A stretch of 64,000 nucleotides of DNA from NCBI RefSeq assembly GCF_964204865.1, contig NC_135262.1, positions 13,082,001 through 13,146,000 of the forward strand, written 5' to 3'. The position numbers were made by a program, and so were the translations under genes. Position 1 is the stretch's first letter, and every line of letters starts with the position of its first letter. The stretch comes from Styela clava (Eukaryota; Chordata; Ascidiacea; Stolidobranchia; Styelidae). The notes beneath the pieces were generated by a model that saw only the letters and a list, made by a program, of their open reading frames with translations, did no database searches and was not told the DNA's origin. Positions 24,278 to 35,612 of the stretch are shown piece after piece.

Positions 24278-24811
24278 CTGTAAAAGTATTATTTACTTAT
24301 CAACTAAATGTATTTAATATTCGCAACTGTAATCTGGTTCCAATAGATTGAATCAGACTAAACCATACCTATATTATCAAGTCGTATATATATATAGCAC
24401 GATGTATTGATATTACAAAACATGCACTAAATCGTATTCACATATACAATATTACTAATAAGCTAAATTGTTGGCGTAAATCGCAAATCTCTTTCGATAC
24501 AATCTGCTAAATTCACGAGGAGAGTCAGTTTTCAGTCTCTCATATTAACCGACTTCAGGGTTTTTGTCAAAACTTATTATGATTGTTATGTCGTCAATAA
24601 GGATCACGACTGCTGATAAACAAATATAACAAATGCTTCATTCTCGTTGTGAATGCAAAAAATATATTCTTATATAATTCAAAACATAGTCCTTAAAATG
24701 ATTGCCAAAAGTAAAATATTAAAGTGACATAAAACAAGTTGTTTCTTACCATTTCCAATTATGGTGACCAATAAAAGAAGTTACATCAAAATACAAATTG
24801 GTACTTAGTAC

Positions 24812-24889
24812 CTGAACTCTTTTCCAATCGTCTCTCAATCTCTTCAATCGAAAGTAAATTAACAATCAGATTCCCGTCGAGTCGACTAA
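24812..24889 (-). CDS. Candidate symmetric exon 2b, duplicate of 2a (copy C)
   Basis: This is the second copy of the 78-nt exon within the 612-bp duplication, with the same splice edges and an open frame. It encodes SRLDGNLIVNLLSIEEIERR then LEKSS, so three prolines of exon 2a are changed (Pro to Leu, Pro-Pro to Leu-Ser). Lying between exon 1 and exon 2a, it could be spliced in tandem with 2a or used as an alternative. Confidence 0.4.
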
Positions 24890-25361
24890 CTGTAAAAGTA
24901 TTATTTACTTATCAACTAAATGTATTTCATATTCGCAACTGTAATCTGGTTCCAATAGATTGAATCAGACTAAACCATACCTATATTATCAAGTCGTATA
25001 TATATATAGCACGATGTATTGATATTACAAAATATGCACTAAGTCGTATTCACATATACAATATTACTAATAAGCAAAATTGTTGGCGTAAATCGCAAAT
25101 CTCTTTCGATACAATCTGCTAAATTCATGAGAAGAGTCAGTTTTCATTCTCTCATATTAACCGACTTCAGGGTTTTTGTCAAAACTTATTATGATTGTTA
25201 TGTCGTCACTGAGGATCACGACTGCTGATAAACAAATATAACAAATGTTTCATTCTCGTTTAGAATGCAAAAAATATTTTCTTATATAATTCAAAACATA
25301 GTCATTAAAATGATTGCCAATAGTAAAATATTGAAGTGACATAAAACAAGTTGTTTCTTAC

Positions 25362-25569
25362 AATTTCCAATTATGGTTGATCTAGCGTCTTTGAACAATG
25401 ATGTCATATTGATATGTGCACGAGGTAGTGTAGTTCGATTTTGCACATAGTTCTGCGATTCCTCGTGTGCCCATAATGTTGTGTTTCGAAAACCAGACAG
25501 TTCCAGTTGACAGTGAACAACGTTGATTAGAGTTACAAAAGTCAAAAATAGCACTGTCACTCCAGTCAT
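25362..25569 (-). CDS. Signal-peptide exon of an unrecognised secreted protein, copy C
   Basis: This is the 208-nt equivalent of the copy A and B exons, with the same start and signal peptide. Its last base before the donor is T rather than G (AATT|GTAAGA). It keeps the N-glycosylation sequons, with NTT in place of NIT. In this copy the following candidate exons (2b, 2a and 3) are all open and phase-compatible, so copy C is the best candidate for a functional gene in the array. Confidence 0.5.
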
Positions 25570-26399
25570 TTTCTTTATTTAGAAACATTTATTTATAATT
25601 TAATGTTTTCTAAACAGAATTAGTTGATATATTTTGTATTTTCGTGTCCGGAAAATTCGTCGCAGAAAATATCGCTGTCGCCGCATGAAAAATCGCCGCA
25701 AGAGCATTTCACTGTAAAACAAGTATTTGTGATAAAAACAGTTAGGTTTATAGAGTCAGGGTATGCTGTTAAATAGCGAATCTTTTTCAAATAAAAAGGT
25801 ACTTCAAAAACCTTACTTTTCACCTAAACTTACTTTTTACCTAAATTTCCTGGGCGAGATTCCTATGGCGAAATTTTCTGCGATGAGTTTTCTTAGAACC
25901 CTAAATTTTGCCCTGAATAAACCTCGATTTCACAGCTATTAAATGCAAAGCGGAAAACGACAAACAGTTTGAACAAATTTCCACATACTAAATACACGTA
26001 ACCTTTTTTCTAATTGCTCGATAACAAAAGAAAAAATATTATAGATTTAAAAATTATATTTTCGAGACTTGACGCCAATGCAAAGTAAACACTTGTATAA
26101 AGTATAACAGCACTAGCCTGGCCGATTGAAAAAAGAGTTTTGGTGGCAATAAATCGCTTACGTGACCCAACCACAGTAAACAATTCCCATGGTGATAACA
26201 GAGTAAGCTAACTATATTCGCTATCAGTCAGATTAGGACAAGAGCGGAAACTCTACAGAAGGCTACCACATTCAAGTGTTCACACAAAATGGAAATACGA
26301 AGTCCCTTACGGAGAAAGTACATTAAATACAGCTTATATGTGGGATATCGTAAACATTATTCAACTCCCGTCCATCTTGAGTGAGGGAAACACAACTAA

Positions 26400-26532
26400 A
26401 TGAACCAGCATATCCACTTGAGCTCCAACCTACATCTCTCGCACGAAGTAATCAGTAATGTGGAGCTCTTGCGTTCTGTTAGGCATAACCAAGTGCCCAT
26501 CCACCTAATCGAGGAACATATCCGAACTAGGC
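26400..26532 (+). pseudogene. Candidate plus-strand exon, frameshifted in copy C
   Basis: This is the counterpart of 8316-8468. About 20 bp (GTACCCTTCAAAGCAAACC in copies A and B) are missing, so the frame no longer reaches the GTAAGT donor in the same phase. Confidence 0.25.
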
Positions 26533-27038
26533 GTAAGTTTTGTCACAAAGTTTTCAATCATACGATTCCTACAAGCGGAATCAGTAATACGCACCACAAA
26601 AAGTTTATTCTCATTGGTTTATTTTATGGAAGTGGACATGAATATGGAAGTTTAAATACATTTGCCGTAAAATTTTTCCAGTGCGAAACTGATTTCTCTG
26701 TTAGCTTAGACCGATTTTAATCGAATTGATTATTTAATCTCCGATTTATGCAAATGCAAACACACTTTCGATCATTGTACTTTCCACAATGTGAATGCGA
26801 TAGCAAGCACTAAATCGCGTCTCCCTTCGTTTCCGCGGTATATAATTAACAAGAAATTGAAAATAACACAAATAGAATACTGGATGACAAAATCTCAAAT
26901 TTAGACGCCCACGAGTCTGAGAAAAATAGAACCGTCTCACTACAAGTTTATTGAACCTTAGGAATCGAATGAAAATCGCTTTTCAATCACTAGTCGGTGG
27001 TTCTTGATCTTTTATGGTCCATAGCCCCCATCCGAAGA

Positions 27039-28295
27039 CTATCAACACTCCGGTGCCCCTGTTTCTCCAATGAAAAGTTTTTAACGGATCCCCATCATAT
27101 ATTTTCTTTGCAACGTTTATAATAAAAAGCTAACAAACGGGAGTAAAAAATAAATGCATTACCATCAAAGAATTAAACAATTAATTTACACATTGAATCA
27201 ATCAATTTGTCGTAAATACTGCCGTACCGGTAGTCTACTGTGGAAAATTGCATACCAGTACCCGTACTACTTCGTTTCAGCTTTCGTGTCCATTTATTTG
27301 AATATCGCTCACTTGTTGGACAAGTCAGTGGACATAACGATCGTTTTAATATTATGTTGTTATTCTTTTTCGTCATGATAAAATCGCTTTTCTCTTCGAT
27401 TACTGGACCAACTGCTTTGAAATTTTCAGTGGTTAAAGATTTTTTATTTTTGGACCTATGAATCGTTTACCTTTTTTTTGGACTCCTAGTGGAAAACGGA
27501 AAAACTAAAAAGTCGCTTTTATGCTGGCACTCTTTTTCTTGTTCTTTTGATCACGTGCTCATCGAACGTCGGTGGTGTGTAACGAAGTTTATGCTTTCCT
27601 AACCGGAAATGGCGAACAGCGACGTAGGTATTTGCCGTATATATTTGAACACTGCTTTCTTGTTTTCATAAAAGTTACAAAAATTGTTGCGATAAAACGT
27701 GAGTAACTCATGAAATCGAAAAATTTGCACTATTGTATATTTAATTCAATATTACCAACTGCAAAAACTTGATATAGTAGGCCCGTCAAATACGGACACC
27801 ACTATAGCAAAATCTTAATTTCTCGTAATCCGTACCATATAGAAGCGTGACTCCCGTATTAAAATAAGCAATTTGAACGTGCCCTACAGCCCACTGTCGA
27901 TTTCGGCAATCAGCCTAATATTTTGTTAGATATGAGCATTTTTCCCCAAAAAATTTATTTGGGTAAAACGGACACATGGATGGGTAAAACGAACATTAAA
28001 CAAAATTAATTGAAGACACTACTGACCTATTTGAATGCGTCTAAAACGCCTAAAAAAATCATAAATAATAAGCCTGGAGCATTACAGTGGGGGCGAGCAA
28101 TGATGTTCATATTACCCCACCAGACATGAAAACTTATCAATCATCCAGGCATGTACTTGCAACTGAACAAAAGCTTTGCTAATGCATGCACAGACTTTAG
28201 TTGATCAACTGAATGTCCTTTACCATGAATACCATAACAAAATTAAACTAATGAAACAGGCAAGTTATTTATATGTAAATTATTACTGGCATTCC
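27039..28295. other. Intergenic stretch, no gene seen
   Basis: This lies between the end of the tandem array and the transposase. Only short frames exist on both strands, with no splice support. Motifs of the form GGGTAAAACGGACAC (about 27,961) resemble GGGGTGAAATGGACACT near 30,180, on the other side of the transposase. They may belong to the ends of that element, but I could not define inverted repeats. Confidence 0.4.
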
Positions 28296-30134
28296 TCACA
28301 TGTGAAAGCTTGAACGTTTCTGCCATAAACACCAGCACAAATGTCCACACCATCTGAGGCATTGCTGACATTGTATCCACCCCTCATCTTCCTCATCATC
28401 GTACAAATTGCCTTCACAAAACCCACAAACATCACTATTTCTAACAGCCTTGGCAGATTCTTTCCTGTTTATAATTCTTCCTACTTTGACCTTGCTCACA
28501 TGAGGTTCATTCAAACTGATGGCCTCTATTTTCTTGGACACTGCCTTTGCTTTTTTCTTAGTTATAATACCAGATTCCTCTTTATTTTCTAGAGCTGCTA
28601 GTTCTTTCCTATATCCTTCACTGGTGAGTATTCTTATACCAGTTATAATCGCTTTCTCACGAGGTGGTTTTAGTCGAGGTGGGGCCTTCGGAAAGGGCAG
28701 AATCTCTTCAAATGAAGTGCCACTCGAATCCAATAAACTATCCTCTGGAGATGCTGATGAACTACTCTGTTGTTCTGTAGAGATTTGCTGCCTAAACTTG
28801 GGACCTGATGTTTGCTGAATAGTTTTACTGCAACAGGGTGAATCATTGTCAGCTTGCTGCAAACCACATGCAACAAAATTATTACTTGTCGACGAGCTAG
28901 GAATGTCGAGCGGTGGTTGGGAAGTGATGTTGCTAGGCTCTCCTAAATCGAGGTTTACTAAAATTTGATGTGTAGTTTCTGCTGGAATGAATGCATGGTC
29001 TGGAATAGCCTCTCTATCTAAGGGAAAAATTCCAGTGGACCTAAAAGATGACACAGCATTTTGTAGTGTACATATCTTCATATACTCCAGTTCCAGGGTT
29101 GTTACGCAAGTGTATTCTGACAGCTTCACTGTACTGATCTTTGAGCGGACCGTAGTGAACTTTGTCGAGTGGCTGGTGTGCGGAGGTAGGCTGGCAATTT
29201 CCACATGATTAGCACAAGCGTATTGAAGAACTTTGTCACTTCGTGTGTGTGATCCATGCCCATCAAGTATAAGAAGTACTTTTCCAGAGCTGGAGTTGAC
29301 GTGTGAGCAAAAATGCATTATCCATTCAAGGAACAACTCTTTGTTTATGTAGCCAGATTCACTGCAGCATACTTTGGAAGAAGGAGGAAGTCCTTTTTCT
29401 AATACAGGATTTGCTCGCTTACCCTTATAAATTATCATCGGTGGAACATAATTTCCTGCTGCATTAACAGCTAATATAACAGTTTGTATTTGGCCTCGTT
29501 CGCCACTTGTCACTTGGCTTGAATATCGAGCCCCTTTTGAACCGACAATGTTCTTTACGCCTGGTACAAGGCTTAATCCAGTTTCGTCCATATTGTAAAT
29601 TCGTGCTGGCGAATTGAAAAGTGAATTTTCCTTCATTACTGCCTCCAGTAGGTCAAAGTATTTATTGACTGTGGGCTTATTTAAATGAATTGCTCTTTGA
29701 ATTGACAGGGGCTGCGGCTTTCGTATAGCTATCAAGTTTCCGTATCGTTCCCGAAAGCCACTCCACCAGTCTTTTCCAGCCATTTTAGAAGATTCTGAAA
29801 ATTTATTAGGAATTTTGTTCTCCATTGCAAATTCATAAGCCAACTTTCGAATGTCTTTAACTGTTAATGGGAAGCCTCTCTTTTCAAATTCGAGTATATG
29901 TTGCAAAAGATCCTTTTCATTCTGGCCCAAGGTAGGAGAACAACCTAGACTCCGTGATCCCGGGGCCTTCTTCAGTGTTTGATAAACATGCCGGCGAAGT
30001 GTAGCTTTTGGAACCGAATATGTACGTGCTGCAGTCAGGAGTTTACCTCCGCTTTGTACCATTTCAATTGCTTTTTTCATGTTTTCTTCCATCCATTGAC
30101 ATCTTTTACTAGTTCTCTTTCATTTACGAGGCAT
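28296..30134 (-). pseudogene. pogo-type (Tc1/mariner superfamily) transposase, inactivated
   Basis: An open frame of 598 codons (30,092 to 28,296) shows an N-terminal psq-type helix-turn-helix (..MKKAIEMVQSGGKLLTAAR..), a CENPB-like region (GKDWWSGFRERYGN) and a DDE core with YNMDETGLS and LILDGHGSHT. It has a C-terminal Cys/His finger (CGFCEG..WIQCQQCLRWCGHLC). The real family start is probably the ATG at 30,134, which gives MPRK, then a TGA at codon 5 (30,120-30,122), then KRTSKRCQW. The third catalytic Asp is out of frame: around 29,170 the sequence shifts, and LDKVHYGPLK appears in another frame, with the main frame resuming near 29,080. The transposase is therefore dead despite the long open frame. 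Confidence 0.85.
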
Positions 30135-30267
30135 ATTTCCCAAACAACAATTCAAAATCTGAGACAGTGTCCCTTTTGGGGTGAAATGGACACTAAAAAC
30201 AAAAAAGGGGTCTCATGTAGTTTCGTACCTAACATACTTCTAGTGGGCGTAGCATAAAACAAATTTC

Positions 30268-30454
30268 ACGTGTCAATCCTAACCCCCACCTGACCACACC
30301 ATCCAAAAATAACGTCACTACGACGTCACAGTGACGTAATAGAGCCCTTCAAACTATGCGAATTGTCATCCAAGCCGCGCAGACAAAAACCCGAAATCGA
30401 ACAGCCATTTCTCTCGCTTTCTCGTCGCAACGATCCCGATAGGAGAGAGATCGC
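30268..30454. repeat. Dispersed CpG-rich repeat, copy 1
   Basis: The sequence from GTCAATCCTA..CACCTGA through ACGACGTCACAGTGACGTAA and CCCGAAATCGA to CGTCGCAACGATC.CGATAGGA matches the reverse complement of about 63,644-63,825, with scattered differences. It contains several TGACGTCA-like (CRE) motifs. Its nature is unknown; it may be a promoter-bearing end of a mobile element. Confidence 0.6.
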
Positions 30455-30566
30455 TGACGTTAGTCAGTTCTTTATCGTCGGCGCCGATGCCATTTCGGGC
30501 GATCGTACGAGAATTTGGCAAGCTCTATGACGTGTTGTGACATTTGATCAATAGCGTATATTGCAG

Positions 30567-30706
30567 GTGTTGGTGCTTACTTCAAATTTAGGAAGCTGAA
30601 GCCTGGTGCGAAAGCAGTCATGAATGTGTGGAACGGTTTTCATCCTCAGGAGAATCGCCACATGTCGTATTTGAATCAAAATGCGCCAGAAGGAAACACT
30701 CAATAA
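30567..30706 (+). CDS. Short terminal exon, unrecognised basic protein
   Basis: After the acceptor TATTGCAG a 140-nt exon in phase 1 encodes VGAYFKFRKLKPGAKAVMNV and then WNGFHPQENRHMSYLNQ.., ending ..GNTQ-TAA. An AATAAA overlaps the stop (30,702-30,707). The composition and the stop/polyadenylation arrangement look like a genuine last exon. A possible first exon, ATGCCATTTCGGGCGATC at about 30,488, encodes MPFRAIVREFGKLYD, but the phase does not join cleanly across the very short gap. The family is not recognised; a small mitochondrial or membrane protein would fit in size. It could be a truncated or retroposed gene. Confidence 0.35.
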
Positions 30707-31491
30707 AAAAATACTAATTTTTCAGTGTGTGTATTTAAGTTGGTGGTTATAATTACCAATTACTCGACATTTAAACAATAATATTATATGTATTATTATA
30801 GTATTGTTTGAATTTAATATTTTTTCACGACTGCAGGATGGTTCGATAGAGTTTTCGTGATTTTCTGTGTCTTTATCGTTTCACCTGAATAATAATGTGG
30901 AAGATAAGTACTGCGGTCTTTCAGTCTAGTCTGAATGAAACTGCGATAGGATAGGTAACATTTTGCTCAAGTACCAATTCGGGTACTATTTTGTTGATAG
31001 AACCTCTCTAATATTCTTTGATTCTATTCATATTAAGTTTGGGTGGGCTGCTCCACCTTTTTTGAATGTTGTTTATACTACTATAGCGTTTCCTATAATC
31101 ATCGAAAAGGACATTAATGCATCTTCATCACTTTCCTATTGCGTCGCCTAGCGGATGTAAATCTAACACATATTTCTGCCGATAATTTGTGGGACAAATA
31201 TTAATGCTACAAAGAAAAAACACATTTATGATATTGCTATCATCTTTAAAGACTGTTTCATCTTTTGTCTAAATATTTACGTAAATAATCTCAGCCCAGA
31301 CTAAGACAGAAACCATATCTCCGTTTCATGGTGTGAATCTCGTTTATTGCAATAATAGTGCTAGGTGCAGCTACGTTTATCATATTTTTTAAAAATTTTG
31401 AAAACCAAACCCGGGAAAATTCATGTGTTTCTTAGAACTGGATTCCTTACACCCAAAATACCTTGTAGAAACGCCCTATACAACGTCATTC
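30707..31491. other. Intergenic stretch, no gene seen
   Basis: AT-rich sequence with only short, unsupported frames. No repeats were recognised. Confidence 0.4.
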
Positions 31492-31499
31492 ATCTGTTG

Positions 31500-32384
31500 C
31501 AGGAATGGCGAACCACTGACCCGCGGGTCACAAAGTGACCCACCGCGTTTTATTCGTGACTCGCCAAGGCACGATTGAAAAAAAAATAAAAACTGCTAAC
31601 ATATCAGTGATAAAAATTGGTAAAACCTGCCTTTAATTAACCTAACAATAACTAAATTATTATAATGTACCGTTAGTTGGGAAGTCAGGGCTGTGATTGC
31701 TCATATTCAAATTGCTAATTTCCAGGCTGGTAAGGTAATTTTCGAAACCCCTAATCTTCAATTCGTGTCTGTACCGCTGTGTACCGTTATTCAGCTATTA
31801 TCTCTGACATCGTTTATGTCACAGCAATGCAATTGATGTTTAATTCTCGCAACGTCTTGTCTCTTTCGCAAGTGCATCTGAAAACTGTCTTATATATTGG
31901 TTATACGAGAACCAGATGCTACTTTGAATTTTATTAGTTTCTCGTCTACAATGCGGTTGAGAAAAGAAAATCTTTCAGACTTGAAATAAAAACCTAGAAA
32001 TCTGAAATAACAATGGGGCAGTGTGAAATGCCTTAATGTGATTGAAAGCTGATCAAAAAATATACCACTATCAGAGTGGAATTTGTACCAAACTCTTTGG
32101 AACCGTGAAATAATTTGCCGCATCATCCTAAACGTTTTTGTAAATTCCTATGTGTGTTTTCGTACTCTAATTTTATAAAATCGAGTGCCATAAAAAGTCC
32201 CTGATAGAAGTGTTGCATAAGTAAAGCCCAGAACTACACCAACACCAATAGAAGCTTATAATATTTGTTTCAGAAGTTTCTTATAGATACAAACATTGAT
32301 TGAATATCTGTGACCCACTCTTTTCTATTCTGCGATGAAAATATAATTTTTGACCCATTCATTGAAAAAGGTTTGCCATCCCTG
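31500..32384. mobile_element. hAT-like element, 885 bp
   Basis: The ends are CAGGAATGGCGAACC and GGTTTGCCATCCCTG, inverted repeats with two mismatches. The flanking octamers ATCTGTTG (31,492-31,499) and ATCTATTA (32,385-32,392) match at six of eight positions, as expected of an old target duplication. The subterminal region has GTGACCC/GGGTCAC motifs. No transposase domain was found. Confidence 0.7.
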
Positions 32385-32392
32385 ATCTATTA

Positions 32393-33221
32393 GGACTAGG
32401 TACCCAGCCAAATTGGGATTCAAGCATATTAATAATTAAATATTATGTATAGTTTTATTTAATGCATGCATACATGAGAATGATATTGCAACAATATATC
32501 GAAATTGTATAAGTTATCCTGAATGACAGTCGAGATATTCTATATACTAATCAAATCGCTGTCAACTTTTGCCACGAAGTTACGAAAATGAGGTCGTCAT
32601 GTGTCAGAGCTGTTGTGTCTTATATATGTTCAGTTTATTGCTATCATGTAAAATTGAATCATTATCTTTATAACTTGGATTATTCAGAGAGTGAGTAGAT
32701 GTTGGTAATTTGAAATACACAACAAAAATGTCATCAAAAAAAAACATCAAAAATGATATTGTTTACTGGAAGTATAGATGATGCATATTAACATATTTGA
32801 GGAACAGCCCAGCTGTCAACCTGTTATGGTCATTGTGAGGGGTGGCCACATTAAAAACTTGAAAGAGATAAGGCAGTTGATATCAAATATTTCCGAATCA
32901 CAATAATTTGTAATATATAATTTGTAGTAGTATATACGGCTATACGTCTTTAAAATGACAATGTTACTTTTGAAAATATTCAAACAGCTGCCTTGATAAA
33001 GTACTTACTAATTTTAAGCGAAGTCTATCTCGACTGAAACTATTCTGAAGACTAAGTGATCGCCAACTAATTGAATTATACGTAAATTTACGACACAGGA
33101 AAAATTGGCAAATGCGCCAAAAATTTGTCTTAGTTCTGAGTTATACAAGGATGTCGATGCTTGCGGTAGGGGGACATCCACCGCCCAGCAAATTTCGTGA
33201 AACGATGAAGGTCTTTTGCAA
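32393..33221. other. Intergenic stretch, no gene seen
   Basis: AT-rich sequence. No domain, splice structure or repeat was recognised. Confidence 0.4.
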
Positions 33222-33342
33222 ATAGAGGACTTGCACGGGTCACGTGACTTTGTTTACTGGACGGCAGAAAACAAAAACGTCCAGCTGGCTCCTGTCAGTT
33301 GCAAGTCGAATTATACGTTTCCGTTTTGTTTGGCTGTTGAAA

Positions 33343-33539
33343 ATGGTTATTTCGTATTGTTCCGTTAGCTGTACGTATAGTAAAGACAACGAAATGGATC
33401 TTCAGTTATATTCCACTGTTTTCAAAAGCTTCGGAACGTCGCGCAATGTGGATATCATCTATTGGCAGGACTGCTTGGTGTCAGGTCCAGAAGTCATCTC
33501 GCCTGTGTTTCACTGTTTGCGGACAGCACTTCGTTGATG
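33343..33539 (+). pseudogene. THAP-type zinc-finger exon, left arm
   Basis: The frame from ATG gives MVISYCSVSCTYSKDNEM, the first Cys pair of a C2CH finger. Another frame then continues IPLFSKASERRAMWISSIGR and ..SSRLCFTVCGQHFVD, with the conserved Trp and the C-x2-H ending, before a GTGAGT donor. A frameshift around 33,400 separates the two halves. THAP fingers are DNA-binding domains common in P-element-, Kolobok- and ISL2EU-type transposases (general knowledge). Confidence 0.6.
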
Positions 33540-33770
33540 GTGAGTGATAATGTGCCGTTATCAATTTCTTTAAATTTTCATTAGCTCCCTCGTTTCAATG
33601 GAAACAGATGACAAACTACTGCTATTGGTAGGCCTAGGTGTGGGCCTACTTGCAGACTTGACTTGTGTAATTAATCATCAATTGCCATAAGGTATTGTTT
33701 CCCTAGTTAACAGGTTATCTATTACTAAGTGTGAAAAGTTGAATAGATAACTAAACTTTAACGCCAGTGG

Positions 33771-34000
33771 TCCGCATCTCTGATCACCCTGGTAGTTTCA
33801 CAGGTTCCGGTTCCAATCCATGCGGGGATGGTTATGTGCGAGAGGATTGCACGACATCCCCCACCATCAAGTCCATGCTACTGAAAACAAATAACTGGCT
33901 AACTAATCCCGACATAGAATGGTAATCGTACAAGAGACTGTGGTTCGCCATATGATTTAGTTGTTGCGCCTGGGATCCCCCCAGAGATAAATCCTATCCT
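33771..34000 (+). mobile_element. SINE family 1 fragment
   Basis: It starts in the head (CATCTCTGATCACC), has a degenerate B box (GGTTCCAATCC), the body AAGTCCATGCTACTGAAAAC and the tail ATAAATCCTATCCT. Confidence 0.8.
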
Positions 34001-34188
34001 AAAGGTGCTTGTACAACTGGCACAAAATGTCTTTTTACTGTCATTGGTAGAAAAGATATGCTGCTCGGAATCAAATTCATTTACGACTGGTGTTTATAGT
34101 GGGATATGGAAAAAAATTTCACCACTTGATCGTTAGATTTTATGAAAACTACAATTATTACAAAGCTAGTGCAGGGTCATGATATCGT

Positions 34189-34458
34189 ATGAATCTGTAT
34201 CCATCGTCTTACAGGTATGGATGCGACCATGGAATAGATGGATGGCAAAGTATAAGTTGCAACAAGACCACAGTGGCACAAGACCTCAGCTTGCGTGACT
34301 TGATGATACATCCTCAATATCCATTTATTGATGCTTATCGTAGTGACAAAGTAACTTGTGATTACTGTGGATTGGTGGAGATAAAGTGTCCATACGGCGG
34401 CCCTATCAAGAAAGTTTTTTTTGTTTCGGTGGGTCTGGTTGTGAAGGTTTCAGTCTAA
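34189..34458 (+). pseudogene. YqaJ-like exonuclease domain fragment
   Basis: The open frame contains HPQYPFIDAYRSDKVTCDYC, then GLVEIKCPYGG. This resembles the core of YqaJ/lambda-exonuclease-type recombinase domains in animal mobile elements, with a metal-binding Asp followed by E-x-K (EIK). The usual PDG is replaced by SDK and a residue or two before LVEIK seem lost. After the CPY motif the similarity stops. It is a remnant, about 90 codons of a domain that normally spans about 150 or more. Pairing with THAP exons suggests an ISL2EU- or Kolobok-like source; this is inference. Confidence 0.5.
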
Positions 34459-35390
34459 AGTTGGACACCGACACTACAACCAAATACAGTTGCAAATGAA
34501 ACTTGGCGAGGCGTAATATTGCGACTTTGTGATCTGAAAGAAAATTCTGATGGGTAGCCGCAACCTTTTGTTCAAAGAATATTATAAGATATGACTTGAG
34601 GGTCTGAAATTTTATTTAAGAGGGGTGCTCGTGTTACCCAAGCTAATTTGCAAATGGTATTCATGGTACCAAATGTTTCACACACTTTACAGTAGTTATA
34701 AATTATATAAGCACATCAAAAATGTATTTTCAAAAAACAATTGGTTTCATCTGCAGATACCAGGTTTATATCGAGGTTGACCATTTCAATGCTAAATTTT
34801 CCTTAGTCAAAAGGCACACTTGATTCGCAAAGATTCGTGAATGCGCACAGTACACCAATTTGTCTAATGTTTTGATTCCGTAAGCAGGAGGTTGTAGATC
34901 GGTGCTGCTCAGAATGGGATATTTTTGCCTATTAATGCATATTACGTGTTTCACATGAATCCATCGTGCTCAGATTCGACTGTTTTCAAGGTCTGAGGGC
35001 TCCAACTGCCTAATTTTATCGGTACACGTGGGAATTTTCAGTGTGGCATGCATGGGTCAGTTGGAGTCACTAACATCAAGATATCTATGAGCAAGGATAA
35101 GAAAACCTGGAATTAACATTCCATAATTTAGAGTAAAAAATGTATCTGCCTCCACAGCCCTTTCAAATGGAAGATATGATGCCTTGAGGGGTAATTTCTA
35201 TCAAATATTTTACAGTGTTATGGTTCTTCTAGTAAAAATGGGTTTAGACGGCTTCTCTTAAAGTGTGGTAGGTCTAGTCGAAAGACACATTAAATGTTTA
35301 TGCTAACAACTGCAACGTGATATTGCAACGCATACAAGTTAACAGAAGTTGTTGAAATGACGTCCTGCCGTTTGCCTTTCCGCAAAATAT

Positions 35391-35612
35391 GTGCGAGAGG
35401 ATCGCAGCTCTCCTCCCATTGAGGGTGGTTTACACGACCGCTGGCCGGTTACGACATCCCCGTCACCATCAAGTCCATGCTCCTGAAAACAAATACCTGG
35501 CTTACTAATCCCGACATAGAATGGTAATCGTACGATGTTGCACCTGCAATCCTACCCCAGATAAATCCTATGGTGATCAGAGATGCGGTGGCGAGGGTAG
35601 CCTATTCCTAGA
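35391..35612 (+). mobile_element. SINE family 1 body/tail plus an inverted head scrap
   Basis: Plus-strand body from GTGCGAGAGGATCGC to ATAAATCCTA (35,570). Directly after it GATCAGAGATGCGGTGGCGAG is the inverse of the SINE head, so two fragments meet in opposite orientations. Confidence 0.7.

Larger units (their letters stand above)
24153..25376. repeat. 612-bp tandem duplication inside copy C
   Basis: The block starting TGACCAATAAAAGAAGTTAC at 24,153 repeats at 24,765 with few differences. The duplicated block includes the 78-nt candidate exon, the intron and the last few bases of exon 1 with its donor (..TTTCTTACCATTTCCAATTATGG at the end of the first block). Copies A and B have a single version. 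Confidence 0.85.
20344..27038. repeat. Tandem unit, copy C (truncated, 6.7 kb)
   Basis: This is the third direct copy. Similarity ends abruptly at about 27,038, inside the motif CATAGCCCCCATCCGAAGA that copies A and B continue as ...ATTCAAAAACG. Copy C has an internal 612-bp duplication (24,153-25,376) and about 95 bp of sequence, including a candidate exon, that copies A and B lack. It also lacks about 119 bp present at 6,467-6,587 in copy A. Confidence 0.9.

Noticed and set aside
27780-30240. Possible terminal inverted repeats of the pogo element (TAGTAGGCCCGTC versus TATGCTACGCCCACT)
   Set aside because: Too many mismatches and no TA duplication could be fixed by eye.
29979-30257. Plus-strand frame over the start of the transposase
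   Set aside because: Shadow of the minus-strand pogo coding region.
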